From an uncultured Clostridia bacterium (GTDB taxonomy: Bacteria; Bacillota; Clostridia; Christensenellales; UBA1242): DNA of 32,790 nt. The stretch's first letter is position 1; each line of letters starts with the position of its first letter. The notes under the pieces were generated by a model. It did no database searches and had not been told where the DNA came from. It saw only the letters and a program-made list of their open reading frames with translations. The stretch is taken from assembly GCA_944360025.1 (NCBI GenBank), contig CALVTF010000003.1, positions 1-32,790 of the forward strand, written 5' to 3'. The position numbers were made by a program, and so were the translations under genes. Positions 8,719 through 17,129 of this stretch are shown here, one piece after another.

Positions 8719-10128
8719 TCAAAAAATAAAATTATCTTTATAAAGCAAATTAGGCAGATCTCCTGCTCCAATAAAAATTAAAACAGTTTCATTGTTAAAG
8801 TTCTTTAACTTTTTATAAAGAGATTTTAAATCCTCACAATATCTAACATGTTTAATCGTTTCTAAATATGCCTTTAACTCATACGCACTTAAACCATCAA
8901 CTTCTTTTTCTCTCGCTTCATAGGTTTTAAACAAAATAAGATTATCAACTTGCCTAAATACTTTAATAAAGTCTTTCAATAATAATTTTGTTCTTGAATA
9001 GGTGTGAGGTTGAAAAATAAATAAAATTTCTTTACTTTTAAATACTTTTTTTGCAGTGTCGATTGTTTTCTCTATTTCAGTTGGATGATGAGCATAATCC
9101 AAAACTACATTTTTATAACTCTTACAATTAACTTTTTCAAATCTAAGTTTAACCCCTTGAAATTTCTCTATACCTTCAAAAATTATATTATTAGGCAATT
9201 TTAAAAATTTGCAAACTCTGTAAGCCATAATTATATTATCTATATTCACCTCTTCACATATGTTCACGCAAAATTTTTTAATAAAATGATTACTATAATC
9301 AAAACCTAAATTCAATTTGTTACAATATATCTGTTTCAAAATTGGAATTTTAGATATTTTTTCTGATTTTTTTTGGAATTTTCCTCTAATTTTTATACAT
9401 TTTTCATTAGAACCAATATATTTATAAAATTTTTGTTCTTTCAAAAATAAATCAAAACAAAGTTTTCCGTTTTTATCATAGAAGATATTATCACCAAAAT
9501 AACATTCATCTTTCTCAAATACATAACAACTATTTTGCCTAAATTTTTCAAATGATTGAAGTTGATTTTCAAAAGTTTTAAAATAGTCTAAGTGCTCTGG
9601 CTCAATATTTGTGATTACTGAAATTGTAGGTTTGAGAAATAAAAAATTGTCACGATATTCACACGCTTCAGTCACAAAATATTTGTTCTTTCCAATTATA
9701 AAGTTACTTTTCTCTTCTTTTAACATACCACCCAAATGAAGCGTCGGCTCTTCTTTTGCAACTTTGAGTATATTATAAATTAAAGCGGTTGTAGTCGTCT
9801 TTCCGTGTGAGCCCGCTATTGCAATAACATTATTATATTCTTTAGAAATCTGCCCCAAAAGTTCACCTCGCGACAATAGTTTCTTGTGTATTAATTTGGC
9901 ATATTTCAAATCTACATTATCTTCTTTTATAGCAGAAGAATATGTGACTATGTCACATTCTTTCACTTTTTCTAAATTTTTATCTTTAAAAACAGCAATT
10001 TTGTTTTCTTGTAATATTAAATTTTCTGGATTACTATCACTCCCACATACTTCATGCCCTTCATTTTTTAAAAACACTGCAAGTGCACTCATTGAGATTC
10101 CACATATACCAATTAGATAATATTTCAT
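8719..10128 (-). CDS. murC: UDP-N-acetylmuramate--L-alanine ligase
   Basis: First Mur ligase, adding L-Ala to UDP-MurNAc. The 469-residue protein starts with the dinucleotide-type loop GICGISMSALA (7-17). The ATP loop AGSHGKTTTT is at 105-114, then TEACEYRDNF, TNIEPEHLDYF, the MurC hallmark DYAHHPTE, and FQPHTYSRTK. The stretch between about 190 and 270 is lysine-rich and poorly conserved. The start ATG lacks a clear Shine-Dalgarno. Murein and sporulation transcription diverge here: spoVG begins 122 bases away on the other strand. It is first gene of the murC-hydrolase-murF-ddl unit. Confidence 0.96.
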   Translation of the reverse strand: MKYYLIGICGISMSALAVFLKNEGHEVCGSDSNPENLILQENKIAVFKDKNLEKVKECDIVTYSSAIKEDNVDLKYAKLIHKKLLSRGELLGQISKEYNNVIAIAGSHGKTTTTALIYNILKVAKEEPTLHLGGMLKEEKSNFIIGKNKYFVTEACEYRDNFLFLKPTISVITNIEPEHLDYFKTFENQLQSFEKFRQNSCYVFEKDECYFGDNIFYDKNGKLCFDLFLKEQKFYKYIGSNEKCIKIRGKFQKKSEKISKIPILKQIYCNKLNLGFDYSNHFIKKFCVNICEEVNIDNIIMAYRVCKFLKLPNNIIFEGIEKFQGVKLRFEKVNCKSYKNVVLDYAHHPTEIEKTIDTAKKVFKSKEILFIFQPHTYSRTKLLLKDFIKVFRQVDNLILFKTYEAREKEVDGLSAYELKAYLETIKHVRYCEDLKSLYKKLKNFNNETVLIFIGAGDLPNLLYKDNFIF

Positions 10129-10177
10129 AGACTTTTTTATGATTTTAAAAAAATATTTGATAATACTTAAAATTCGT

Positions 10178-10205
10178 TTGCAAAATATTTTTAATATGAT
10201 ATAAT
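10178..10205 (+). promoter_or_regulatory. spoVG promoter
   Basis: TTGCAA at 10178-10183, a 16-base spacer and TATAAT at 10200-10205, with TG plus one base directly before the -10. This is a sigma-A extended -10 promoter. It does not look like the sigma-H promoter that drives spoVG in Bacillus subtilis. Confidence 0.7.
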
Positions 10206-10249
10206 TATCTTGACCGTAATGGTTAATCTAAAAAAGGAAGGTATAAGAG

Positions 10250-10519
10250 GTGAAAATTACAGACATTAGAGTAAGACTTGTAAACAACAACGACAAACTT
10301 AAAGCGGTTGCCTCAATAACAATCGACGACGAACTTGTTGTTCACGACATCAAAGTCATCAATGGTAAGGACGGATATTTCCTTTCAATGCCATCAAGAA
10401 AAACTAACGAAGGAGATTTCAAAGACATTGTTCATCCAATCAAAACTGAAGTTAGAGAAAACTTGAAAGAATTGATCCTTGCTGAATACGAAAAAGCACT
10501 TGCAAGTGAACAAAACTAA
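10250..10519 (+). CDS. spoVG: SpoVG family regulator
   Basis: Small nucleic-acid-binding regulator, 89 residues, the family's usual length. The start KITDIRVRLV, the central GYFLSMPSRK and the following HPI segment are the family's conserved core. SpoVG influences asymmetric septation and sporulation in Bacillus and binds DNA and RNA in several Firmicutes. Translation starts at a GTG (10250) with AGGAAGG eight bases upstream. It is monocistronic, with its own promoter and a strong terminator, and is divergent from murC. Confidence 0.97.
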   Translation: MKITDIRVRLVNNNDKLKAVASITIDDELVVHDIKVINGKDGYFLSMPSRKTNEGDFKDIVHPIKTEVRENLKELILAEYEKALASEQN

Positions 10520-10530
10520 GTGTGAATATC

Positions 10531-10567
10531 AAAAAAAAGTATGCAAAATGCATACTTTTTTATTTTT
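10531..10567 (+). terminator. spoVG terminator
   Basis: Run of A, stem GTATGCA/TGCATAC around a three-base loop, then a long T run. A strong intrinsic terminator. Confidence 0.88.
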
Positions 10568-10620
10568 AACAAACTTTTACAATTAGGCAAAATATTTATA
10601 ATTATCTCTCTAAAAGCCTA

Positions 10621-10649
10621 TTGACAACAGCAATCTTTTATGCTAAAAT
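10621..10649 (+). promoter_or_regulatory. Consensus promoter of the following hypothetical gene
   Basis: A perfect TTGACA at 10621-10626, a 17-base spacer and TAAAAT at 10644-10649 with an upstream TG (extended -10). This is among the best sigma-A promoters in the window. Confidence 0.8.
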
Positions 10650-10673
10650 TAATGTTTGTAAAAGAGGTTAAGA

Positions 10674-11543
10674 ATGAACAAAATTTGTATAATAAGAACA
10701 AAACAAGATTTGATAGATCTTGTAGAATCACAAAAGTCTTTCGACGTTGACATTTTAGAACTTAGTGGACTAGAAAAAATTGACGAAAGCGTGACCACAT
10801 TTGAAACGGAGTTTGGAAAGGTTTATGGTTTAAGCGATATCTTCTTCCCAAATTTAGAAGAAATTTATTATATAAATCCAAAAGGCTCAGTTATCGGAAA
10901 AACTAAACCAATTTTTTCTAATTCCAACTTAAAACATGTTGTATTGAATTGCCAAAAAGTACTTGGAAATGTTTTTTTAGACTGTAAAAATCTAGAAACT
11001 GTTTTACTTGCCGGAACAAAAGAAATGACACAAAAAATGGTAAGCGGATTTGGAAAAGAAATAACAATTGAAATTCCAAATAGTTGCAAACTTTTACATT
11101 TAATTTCTGCTATAGATTATAGACAAAAAATAAATTTGCCTGTTGACATGTCGGAAGGCTATCCTATAGCAAAAAATAATATGGAAATATCATACGTTTG
11201 CAACAATCATATAAACGCGACATGCACTACCAACTGTTTTTATCAAAATTATGGAAAAGAAACATATATGCAAATGATAGCATATGATCCTATGCTCTAT
11301 TATTACCTTCCAGAAAAATATTGCACTCCAGAATTTAATAGTATTGCAAAACTTACAATAGCAAAATTTTATGAAAATCTTGCAAATAACATGCAAAATT
11401 TGACCGAAGACGAAATTAGAAAATACAATCAAGGATTAAACCTAATTAGCCAAAAATTTGAAAGTTTCGAAAATCCAAGAACGGTATTTTCCAAAAATGT
11501 TAACATAATGTTAGAAAAAACAAAAAATCCTTATCAAAAATAA
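10674..11543 (+). CDS. Hypothetical protein with possible leucine-rich (BspA-like) repeat
   Basis: I do not recognise this 289-residue protein as a named family. There is no signal peptide or membrane span. Residues about 55-125 contain phrases such as NLKHVVLNC and FLDCKNLETVLLAG, which resemble one or two degenerate leucine-rich repeats of the BspA/LRR_5 type. The second half is polar, with several cysteines (CNNHINATCTTNC) that could bind metal. AAGAGG lies seven bases before the ATG. It has its own strong promoter, and its last codons form part of a terminator hairpin. Function unknown. Confidence 0.7.
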   Translation: MNKICIIRTKQDLIDLVESQKSFDVDILELSGLEKIDESVTTFETEFGKVYGLSDIFFPNLEEIYYINPKGSVIGKTKPIFSNSNLKHVVLNCQKVLGNVFLDCKNLETVLLAGTKEMTQKMVSGFGKEITIEIPNSCKLLHLISAIDYRQKINLPVDMSEGYPIAKNNMEISYVCNNHINATCTTNCFYQNYGKETYMQMIAYDPMLYYYLPEKYCTPEFNSIAKLTIAKFYENLANNMQNLTEDEIRKYNQGLNLISQKFESFENPRTVFSKNVNIMLEKTKNPYQK

Positions 11544-11552
11544 GGATTTTTT
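11522..11552. terminator. Bidirectional terminator overlapping a stop codon
   Basis: Stem AATCCTTA/TAAGGATT with A-rich and T-rich flanks. The right arm contains the TAA of the plus-strand gene, so the hairpin begins inside the coding sequence. It also lies four bases beyond the ypeB stop and can terminate that operon. Confidence 0.8.
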
Positions 11553-11555
11553 CAT

Positions 11556-13040
11556 TTACATTAATTTAGAACTATCATTTGTCTCAACAACTTTTAAAAT
11601 ATTTTCCTCTTTCCCTGTTTTAGCATTGAAATAAAAGTAATATGTTATCCCCTCTTTTTCGGCTTCATATTCATAACACAAAACTTCTCTATTATAATCA
11701 AGTGGAGCAAGAACAAGGCGTTTTTCTTTTAAAGTAAAACCTGAAGGCAAAGTAACTTCTAAATCTCCTGCACCACCTAACTCACGTGAGGTGTGATTTG
11801 TAAAGTAAGTGATTGCATCATAACCAATAACATTTCCATATTCCATATCCACCTTTACTTTTACAAGTTCAGGGTAAATAATAACATTATCGACTATAGG
11901 TGCAATATTAAAATATGCTTGATTGTTTAATTCTTCTTGCCAAACAATTTTAGCCTTTTCAATTCCATTGCGTTTAGCAAAATCAAGAGCAATTTTTCCA
12001 CCATTTTCCATATCTATATTCTTTATGTCGGAAAGATTTTGTCCACTTACTGTTAAAATATGTCCACCTTGTTTTAAAACTTGAACATATAAATCCTGTG
12101 AATCGGTAGTCATTAATGAGTAATTATAAGTTTCAAATTTCCCATTTGTATCACCTTCATAATTAATACTACTTATATCTTTAAATACTTCCTCTATTTC
12201 TTTAATAGCGTCATCTTTTGTAATTTCGTTTCCGCTAAGACCTTTAACTTCACTGTTAACCACAGAGTCAGAGAATGGTCCATCGTATATCATAGTTGGG
12301 TAATCGACGTCCATAGATTTAATTTGATTAAAATCAACTGTAAAAGAATTAAGGTCTCCATTTGCTTCATTGCTAGAAAGCAAAATACTATAACCGTCTC
12401 TCATATTTTCCGACATTCTATTTAAATTTTGTTTCATACTTATAAGTGTTTCATGTAATTCTTTTAATGTTTCAACGTCATCATCTGAAAGCGTTCCTCC
12501 ATTTGCCACCTTTTCTTCTAAAGTTTGTGTATAACCTGATAGTTGATTAACAAACCTTACACTATCTAAAACATTCTCTCCGGTAAGCGGAAGCATTGAC
12601 ATATTATTTTGCATACTATTCGCTGCATCTGCAATTTCAAGTAAAAGTTTCTTTTGATAAGCAGTATCATTGGAGTTGACAAGTTTGCTTATTTCCATAT
12701 CTGCATTATTGACATTGTCAACTAGGTCATAATAATTTTGTTTATAAATACTTTCAAGTTGAGTGCCATATGTATTTGCCTGTGATTGAGTAACTCCATA
12801 GGCAATTCCAAGTCCCGCTGTTGTTACTGCCAAGATGCTAACTGCGACAGTGAGACCTATTACTGCACTTTTATATTTTTTCATTTTTGCGCGATTTTTC
12901 CTTTCTTGACGTTCTCTATTTCTTCGTTGTTGTCTACTTTCTCTTTGGGTTTGTTCAATTAAATTATTGTTTTTTGCGTTCAAATTAGCATTTTTTTGCA
13001 AATTTTGTGCATTATTTTTTGTTTTTTCGTTATTACTCAT
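11556..13040 (-). CDS. ypeB: Germination protein YpeB
   Basis: Spore protein that stabilises and controls the cortex-lytic enzyme SleB. The 494-residue protein has a single membrane span at about 58-82, a coiled-coil-like middle, and C-terminal PepSY-like repeats around residues 275-440. The first 57 residues are unusually long and made mostly of Asn, Gln, Arg and Lys; in Bacillus the membrane span lies close to the N-terminus. The ATG has a perfect AGGAGGT site. It follows sleB by 10 bases as last gene of the spoIIR-sleB-ypeB operon. Confidence 0.92.
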   Translation of the reverse strand: MSNNEKTKNNAQNLQKNANLNAKNNNLIEQTQRESRQQRRNRERQERKNRAKMKKYKSAVIGLTVAVSILAVTTAGLGIAYGVTQSQANTYGTQLESIYKQNYYDLVDNVNNADMEISKLVNSNDTAYQKKLLLEIADAANSMQNNMSMLPLTGENVLDSVRFVNQLSGYTQTLEEKVANGGTLSDDDVETLKELHETLISMKQNLNRMSENMRDGYSILLSSNEANGDLNSFTVDFNQIKSMDVDYPTMIYDGPFSDSVVNSEVKGLSGNEITKDDAIKEIEEVFKDISSINYEGDTNGKFETYNYSLMTTDSQDLYVQVLKQGGHILTVSGQNLSDIKNIDMENGGKIALDFAKRNGIEKAKIVWQEELNNQAYFNIAPIVDNVIIYPELVKVKVDMEYGNVIGYDAITYFTNHTSRELGGAGDLEVTLPSGFTLKEKRLVLAPLDYNREVLCYEYEAEKEGITYYFYFNAKTGKEENILKVVETNDSSKLM

Positions 13041-13050
13041 TTTTTACCTC

Positions 13051-13734
13051 CTATATTGCAAATACATGCTTCCCAATCGTCACAATTGTTTTTCTTGACC
13101 AAATCCACGAACTTGTTGCAGTCGCTGGATTATAGTAATACAAACTTCCATATGTAGGATCCCATCCATTTAAAGCATCACGCGCAGCATTATAAGCCGT
13201 CTGGTCAGGTTCAAGATTGATTTGTCCATCACTTACTGCGGTGAATGCATATGGTTGATAAATAACGCCCGCAATAGTGTTTGGAAACTTTTCACTTTCT
13301 ACGCGGTTTAAAATTACCGCTGCCACTGCAACTTGTCCAACATAACTTTCTCCTCTAGCCTCTGCATAAACACATTTTGCAAGAAGATATAAATCATTAT
13401 TAGACACAGAATTGTCATCGCTTGCAAGGTAAAATCCAATAGCAGCCGCAGTTTTAGGTCCTACAATACCATCAACGGCAAGCCCATTATTTTGTTGAAA
13501 TTTACGAACAGCACTTCTAGTTTTGCTACCATATATACCATCAACACTTCCTGTATAATATCCCCAATTCTTAAGCCTTTGTTGCACAAGACGGATTTGA
13601 CTTGTAGAAAGCGATGCTGCTGACACACTTTCTGAATGATATGTATGGTATGTACCTATCATAATTGTTGTTATACCTATCCCTGCTACTAAAAAAACCA
13701 AGACAGAGATTATGGCAAAAATTCTTTTTTTCAT
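13051..13734 (-). CDS. sleB: Spore cortex-lytic enzyme SleB
   Basis: Lytic transglycosylase that degrades cortex peptidoglycan during germination. The 227-residue protein has an N-terminal signal or anchor (5-27), a peptidoglycan-binding domain at about 46-100 (VQQRLKNWGYYTG, GIYGSKTRSAVRKFQ, VDGIVGPKT), and the catalytic hydrolase_2 domain from about 113 to the end. The catalytic glutamate is Glu125 in YAEARGES. AGGAGGG lies five bases before the ATG. It is eight bases downstream of spoIIR and 10 bases upstream of its partner ypeB, all on one transcript. Confidence 0.97.
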   Translation of the reverse strand: MKKRIFAIISVLVFLVAGIGITTIMIGTYHTYHSESVSAASLSTSQIRLVQQRLKNWGYYTGSVDGIYGSKTRSAVRKFQQNNGLAVDGIVGPKTAAAIGFYLASDDNSVSNNDLYLLAKCVYAEARGESYVGQVAVAAVILNRVESEKFPNTIAGVIYQPYAFTAVSDGQINLEPDQTAYNAARDALNGWDPTYGSLYYYNPATATSSWIWSRKTIVTIGKHVFAI

Positions 13735-13742
13735 TTTCCCTC

Positions 13743-14267
13743 CTAATTTATGATATTATTTATAATTTCCCAAATTTTTGAAATATAAACATAATTTTCA
13801 GATTTTTTTGTTTCAAGAAAACAAAATGGAGGATAAACCACACACCACCAATTATCACCTTCGCCTGTGCCAAGTGCTAAAATAAGCGCATCATAAAATC
13901 CTTCTTCCAAAACTAAATCGTCATATTCACGAGTTGGAAATTCTTCAAAAGAAATATATGCTTTTGATTTATAGGTAAAGCCATTTGCTAATAAAACGGC
14001 ATCTGCCACACCCTCAATATTTTCTAAATTTGCATTCATAATGCTTTCAGCCTCTTCTTTAGTTTCTGCTTCACTTAAAAGAGGAATGAGGTATTCTACA
14101 ACTTCATCTTTAACAAGATATTTGACATTTTGGTCAACTGCTGAATTTGAATTTGCTCTAATATGGATCCGAAAATATTCACTATCTGCACTTGCAGTTG
14201 TCGTTCCACAAAAAACTAAAATTAAGATGATTGCAATAACGCTTACTGAAGATAAAATATATTTCAT
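13743..14267 (-). CDS. spoIIR: Stage II sporulation protein R
   Basis: Secreted forespore signalling protein that triggers SpoIIGA to process pro-sigma-E in the mother cell. The 174-residue protein starts with a signal segment (about 4-26). The conserved RIHIRANSNSAVDQ follows, and near the C-terminus GEGDNWWCVVYPPFCF, both SpoIIR hallmarks. GAGG lies before the ATG. It is the first gene of an operon with sleB and ypeB. I could not identify a sigma-F or sigma-G promoter in the very AT-rich 144 bases upstream. Confidence 0.95.
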   Translation of the reverse strand: MKYILSSVSVIAIILILVFCGTTTASADSEYFRIHIRANSNSAVDQNVKYLVKDEVVEYLIPLLSEAETKEEAESIMNANLENIEGVADAVLLANGFTYKSKAYISFEEFPTREYDDLVLEEGFYDALILALGTGEGDNWWCVVYPPFCFLETKKSENYVYISKIWEIINNIIN

Positions 14268-14359
14268 AACAACCTCACAGAGTCATTTTTGACGAAAATA
14301 TTAAAAAAAATATAAAAAATTTGTTGATTTTTATTAAATTTTATTGAAAATTATAAAAT

Positions 14360-14391
14360 AAAAAATAAAGACTGAAATTTTCAGCCTTTAT
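14360..14391 (-). terminator. Terminator of the SPOCS gene
   Basis: On the minus strand, stem AAAGGCTGAA/TTCAGTCTTT with one G-T pair and a three-base loop, followed by a T-rich tract. It separates this gene from spoIIR. Confidence 0.8.
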
Positions 14392-14411
14392 ATTTATAAA
14401 CTAAATATTAA

Positions 14412-15932
14412 TCAATTTTTAACTTTTTGAAAATATAAAACAATACTTGTATCTTCTTGAAGAGGAAATGTTATTTCAGGATTTTGAATTTGAACCATTT
14501 CTTCACTTACTCGATATTGCTTTGCTATATCCCAAGAATCTGTTCCACTCTTAGCGTAAACAAGTTCGACACTGCAATCTCGCTCTAGCATTTCACCTTT
14601 TGTTTCCACACTGCTAATAACTGCAGATACTTCTTCACAGTCATATTCCACTCTAACCTTTAACTTCCCATCAAAAAAGAGTTCCCTTCCCTTTTTTGCA
14701 ACAACGTCAACGTCATAAAGTATAGCAGAAACCGAAATATTTGGATTTTCACAAGGCGCTGTGGTTTTATCCGAAACCACAAACGGGACTTCGACAACCA
14801 CAGAATTGTTGGAATTTTCCTCATCATTAAGATAAACTACATTTGCCTTTGCCACACCTTCCACAAAAATTTCACCATTTTGAATATATGCATTAGAAAG
14901 AGAAAGTTCAGTTCCTGCCACAAATAGAACTTTATCAATTCTAGGTTTATCTTCATCAAGCGTTAAGTTTCCATCAATTTTTGTTTCAAAATAATCTGCT
15001 GGCAAACTTTTGGTCATATCAAAAGAAGAGGTGGAAACTTCAAGTTCTTCAGTTTGACTATATAAGTCTTTTATAACAGAAACTTGCTTTTCCTCATATG
15101 CACACACTTTGATAGATACAGGCACATTGATTTTGATGGACACGCCCCTATCTTGTTCGACAACGTCACATTTAACTTGACTATGCTTTACAAATGCTTT
15201 TGCTTCAACTATTGAGTTTTGGCTAACTCCCTCAAGTTCAATTTCTTCCTTAAAATTTTCAGTAACAAAACTAGTTTCGTATCTATCATTTTCAGTGAGA
15301 TAAAGAATTCGATTTACTACCTCTCCCGATACTGAAACAAAATTAACACCACCCTCAACATTTTTTACTGAAACTTGACTTTCACACAAAATTACTTTCC
15401 TAACAGGCTCTTTAATAGAAATTTCACTGTCCATTGTGAAAACTTCACTCGCTTCACCAATAAAAGTGTTGACATATATTTCTTCTTTTTTTGTACAAAT
15501 GTCATCATCAATAGGCATGATACTCTCAACGTCTTGACAGGAAATAATTACTCCACTTTGTCCAACTGTGCAGTTGATTTTAACATTTGAGTTTGTCACG
15601 CTGTCGATAGAATAATTTGTAACTTCGCATTTAATACCAACCTTGTCACCTAAACAAATTGCACCATCCTCAAATTTAGAAGAAAAAGGGCAAGAAGAAT
15701 TGAGAGTGCAAATTTCACCATCAACTGTGGAATATAGTACGCAAATATCAATAGTACCGCTATAATTCACAACACCATTTATCACTTCTGCATTTTCGGC
15801 TTGAGCAGAGTGACATACCGAAAAGATTTTTCCAATTTCATTTTCAAGAGGAATATTACATTCCACATTGAACTCACTTTTAGGCAATCTTTTCTTTTTC
15901 ACAACCTGAAACTTATTTTTTTCAAAAGACAT
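14412..15932 (-). CDS. SPOCS (DUF3794) and LysM spore-coat morphogenesis protein, SipL-like
   Basis: A 506-residue soluble protein built of repeated beta-rich SPOCS segments (roughly 20-130, 140-260 and 290-440) and a C-terminal LysM-like module (about 455-500: DSWDIAKQYRVSEEMVQIQNP). This architecture matches Clostridioides difficile SipL, which binds SpoIVA and tethers the coat to the forespore. The family match is by architecture, so the function is inferred. The start is the ATG at 15932-15930, preceded by GGAGGGG; an upstream in-frame ATG would add 17 hydrophobic residues and has no ribosome site. It is followed by a strong terminator. Confidence 0.88.
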   Translation of the reverse strand: MSFEKNKFQVVKKKRLPKSEFNVECNIPLENEIGKIFSVCHSAQAENAEVINGVVNYSGTIDICVLYSTVDGEICTLNSSCPFSSKFEDGAICLGDKVGIKCEVTNYSIDSVTNSNVKINCTVGQSGVIISCQDVESIMPIDDDICTKKEEIYVNTFIGEASEVFTMDSEISIKEPVRKVILCESQVSVKNVEGGVNFVSVSGEVVNRILYLTENDRYETSFVTENFKEEIELEGVSQNSIVEAKAFVKHSQVKCDVVEQDRGVSIKINVPVSIKVCAYEEKQVSVIKDLYSQTEELEVSTSSFDMTKSLPADYFETKIDGNLTLDEDKPRIDKVLFVAGTELSLSNAYIQNGEIFVEGVAKANVVYLNDEENSNNSVVVEVPFVVSDKTTAPCENPNISVSAILYDVDVVAKKGRELFFDGKLKVRVEYDCEEVSAVISSVETKGEMLERDCSVELVYAKSGTDSWDIAKQYRVSEEMVQIQNPEITFPLQEDTSIVLYFQKVKN

Positions 15933-16073
15933 AACCCCTCCAAAATCAAAAACTATTATAATATACTGATAAAATTTCGCCATTAGAACAAAAAAGTTTA
16001 AAAACCTTCAATTTAGGAAAAAATGAATGTGCGAGATATTAAATTTAGATATATCAAATATAAAGAGGTATTT

Positions 16074-16307
16074 ATGAGAAAAATAATATATGGATTAAAT
16101 GAAGTAAAGGAAAAGATAAAAAACTTAAAAGGACAAAATGTAGAAATGAAAATAAATCGAGGGCGAAAAAAGATAGACACCGTGACAGCCACCATAACTG
16201 ACGTCTATCCAAGCGTGTTTACCATTAAAACCCTTGACGAAAAACTTCAAACTTTTTCTTATTTTGATGTTCTTTGTGGAGATGTTTGTATTAGTGATAA
16301 TTTTTAA
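16074..16307 (+). CDS. veg: Veg family protein
   Basis: Small conserved Firmicutes protein, 77 residues. Family features are LKGQNVEMKINRGRKKI in the first half and YPSVFTIKT followed by the SY(F)D motif in the second. Veg affects biofilm matrix gene control in Bacillus subtilis, but its molecular role is uncertain. I chose the ATG at 16074, which has AAAGAGG five bases upstream; the longer frame from 16023 has no ribosome site. The gene is divergent from the SPOCS gene. Confidence 0.92.
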   Translation: MRKIIYGLNEVKEKIKNLKGQNVEMKINRGRKKIDTVTATITDVYPSVFTIKTLDEKLQTFSYFDVLCGDVCISDNF

Positions 16308-16418
16308 TCTACTTTGCTTATTTCAAACATTTGTACAAATTTAAAACATTTTATAAAGATATATTTTTGTATAATCTATAATTTCACGTTTAAACTTCTA
16401 AAAAATTTTTGTAAACCC

Positions 16419-16447
16419 TTGACTCCCCCCCCCTGCTATGTTATAAT
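16419..16447 (+). promoter_or_regulatory. Promoter with a nine-C homopolymer in its spacer
   Basis: TTGACT at 16419-16424 and TATAAT at 16442-16447, separated by exactly 17 bases. TG plus one base precedes the -10. The spacer begins with a run of nine C (16425-16433), striking in such AT-rich DNA. Slippage in this tract would change the spacing and could switch the promoter. Confidence 0.85.
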
Positions 16448-16471
16448 TAACTTAAGATAAGGAGAATGAGT

Positions 16472-17038
16472 ATGAAAAATTATATAACTTATGATTTAAT
16501 TAACAGCCCATTAAGAAGATGTGGTGGTTATGGAAAAGCCAATGGTTGCACAGATGAACAAACTGCCTTTGGAAATTATCTTTATGCCATTGAACTTTTG
16601 TCAGGAACATACAATCACCCAAACAAAGTATATGCCCAAGGTAAAATTGATATGGCAAAAGAAGTTTTGGAAGATATTGCAAATGCATGTATTGATAAAG
16701 ATAATAAAAAAGTAAATTTTAATGAATTAGATTTCATAAATAGATACCGCAGAGGAAATGGAAATCTATCTAGTATAAGTGGTCTTATCCCTTATGTAAT
16801 CCATTATGTCGCATTAAAACAAGGATTAAATTTTGAATATTCAAACGGCGAAATTTTAGATAATCGTCAAATGTTTAAAGTTCCATCTGTCACAGACGAG
16901 CAAATGATATCTTCGGTTATTTTAACATTAAATAAATATAGAGAAAATATGAGAGAGACAAATCCTAACTTAGCAAATAATCGCGACTATCAACCTATCT
17001 CACTAGATAAATATCTTCAAACAGAGAAACAAATGTAA
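16472..17038 (+). CDS. Hypothetical protein under a poly-C promoter
   Basis: I do not recognise this 188-residue protein. It has no signal peptide and no membrane span. It appears mostly alpha-helical, with an N-terminal RRCGGYGKANGC stretch holding two cysteines, and it ends with a polar tail. The ATG at 16472 fits the GGAG at 16461-16464 (seven-base spacing); an ATG six bases earlier is too close to it. The gene is monocistronic between its own promoter and a strong terminator. The likely variable promoter suggests a product that is useful only part of the time, such as a surface-, phage- or host-related factor, but nothing in the protein shows which. Confidence 0.75.
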   Translation: MKNYITYDLINSPLRRCGGYGKANGCTDEQTAFGNYLYAIELLSGTYNHPNKVYAQGKIDMAKEVLEDIANACIDKDNKKVNFNELDFINRYRRGNGNLSSISGLIPYVIHYVALKQGLNFEYSNGEILDNRQMFKVPSVTDEQMISSVILTLNKYRENMRETNPNLANNRDYQPISLDKYLQTEKQM

Positions 17039-17040
17039 AA

Positions 17041-17070
17041 AATAACTTCCAAACGGAAGTTATTTTTTTA
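17041..17070 (+). terminator. Terminator of the poly-C promoter gene
   Basis: Perfect ten-base stem AATAACTTCC/GGAAGTTATT, loop AAAC, then a T run. Confidence 0.92.
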
Positions 17071-17129
17071 ATTTATTCTATTAAATATCTACAAAATTTT
17101 AATTTAAAATTAATTATAAAAACTTTACT

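Noticed and set aside
14268-14360. Sigma-F or sigma-G promoter for spoIIR
   Set aside because: The region is nearly pure A/T and lacks the GG-containing -10 expected for forespore sigma factors; I could not place one honestly.
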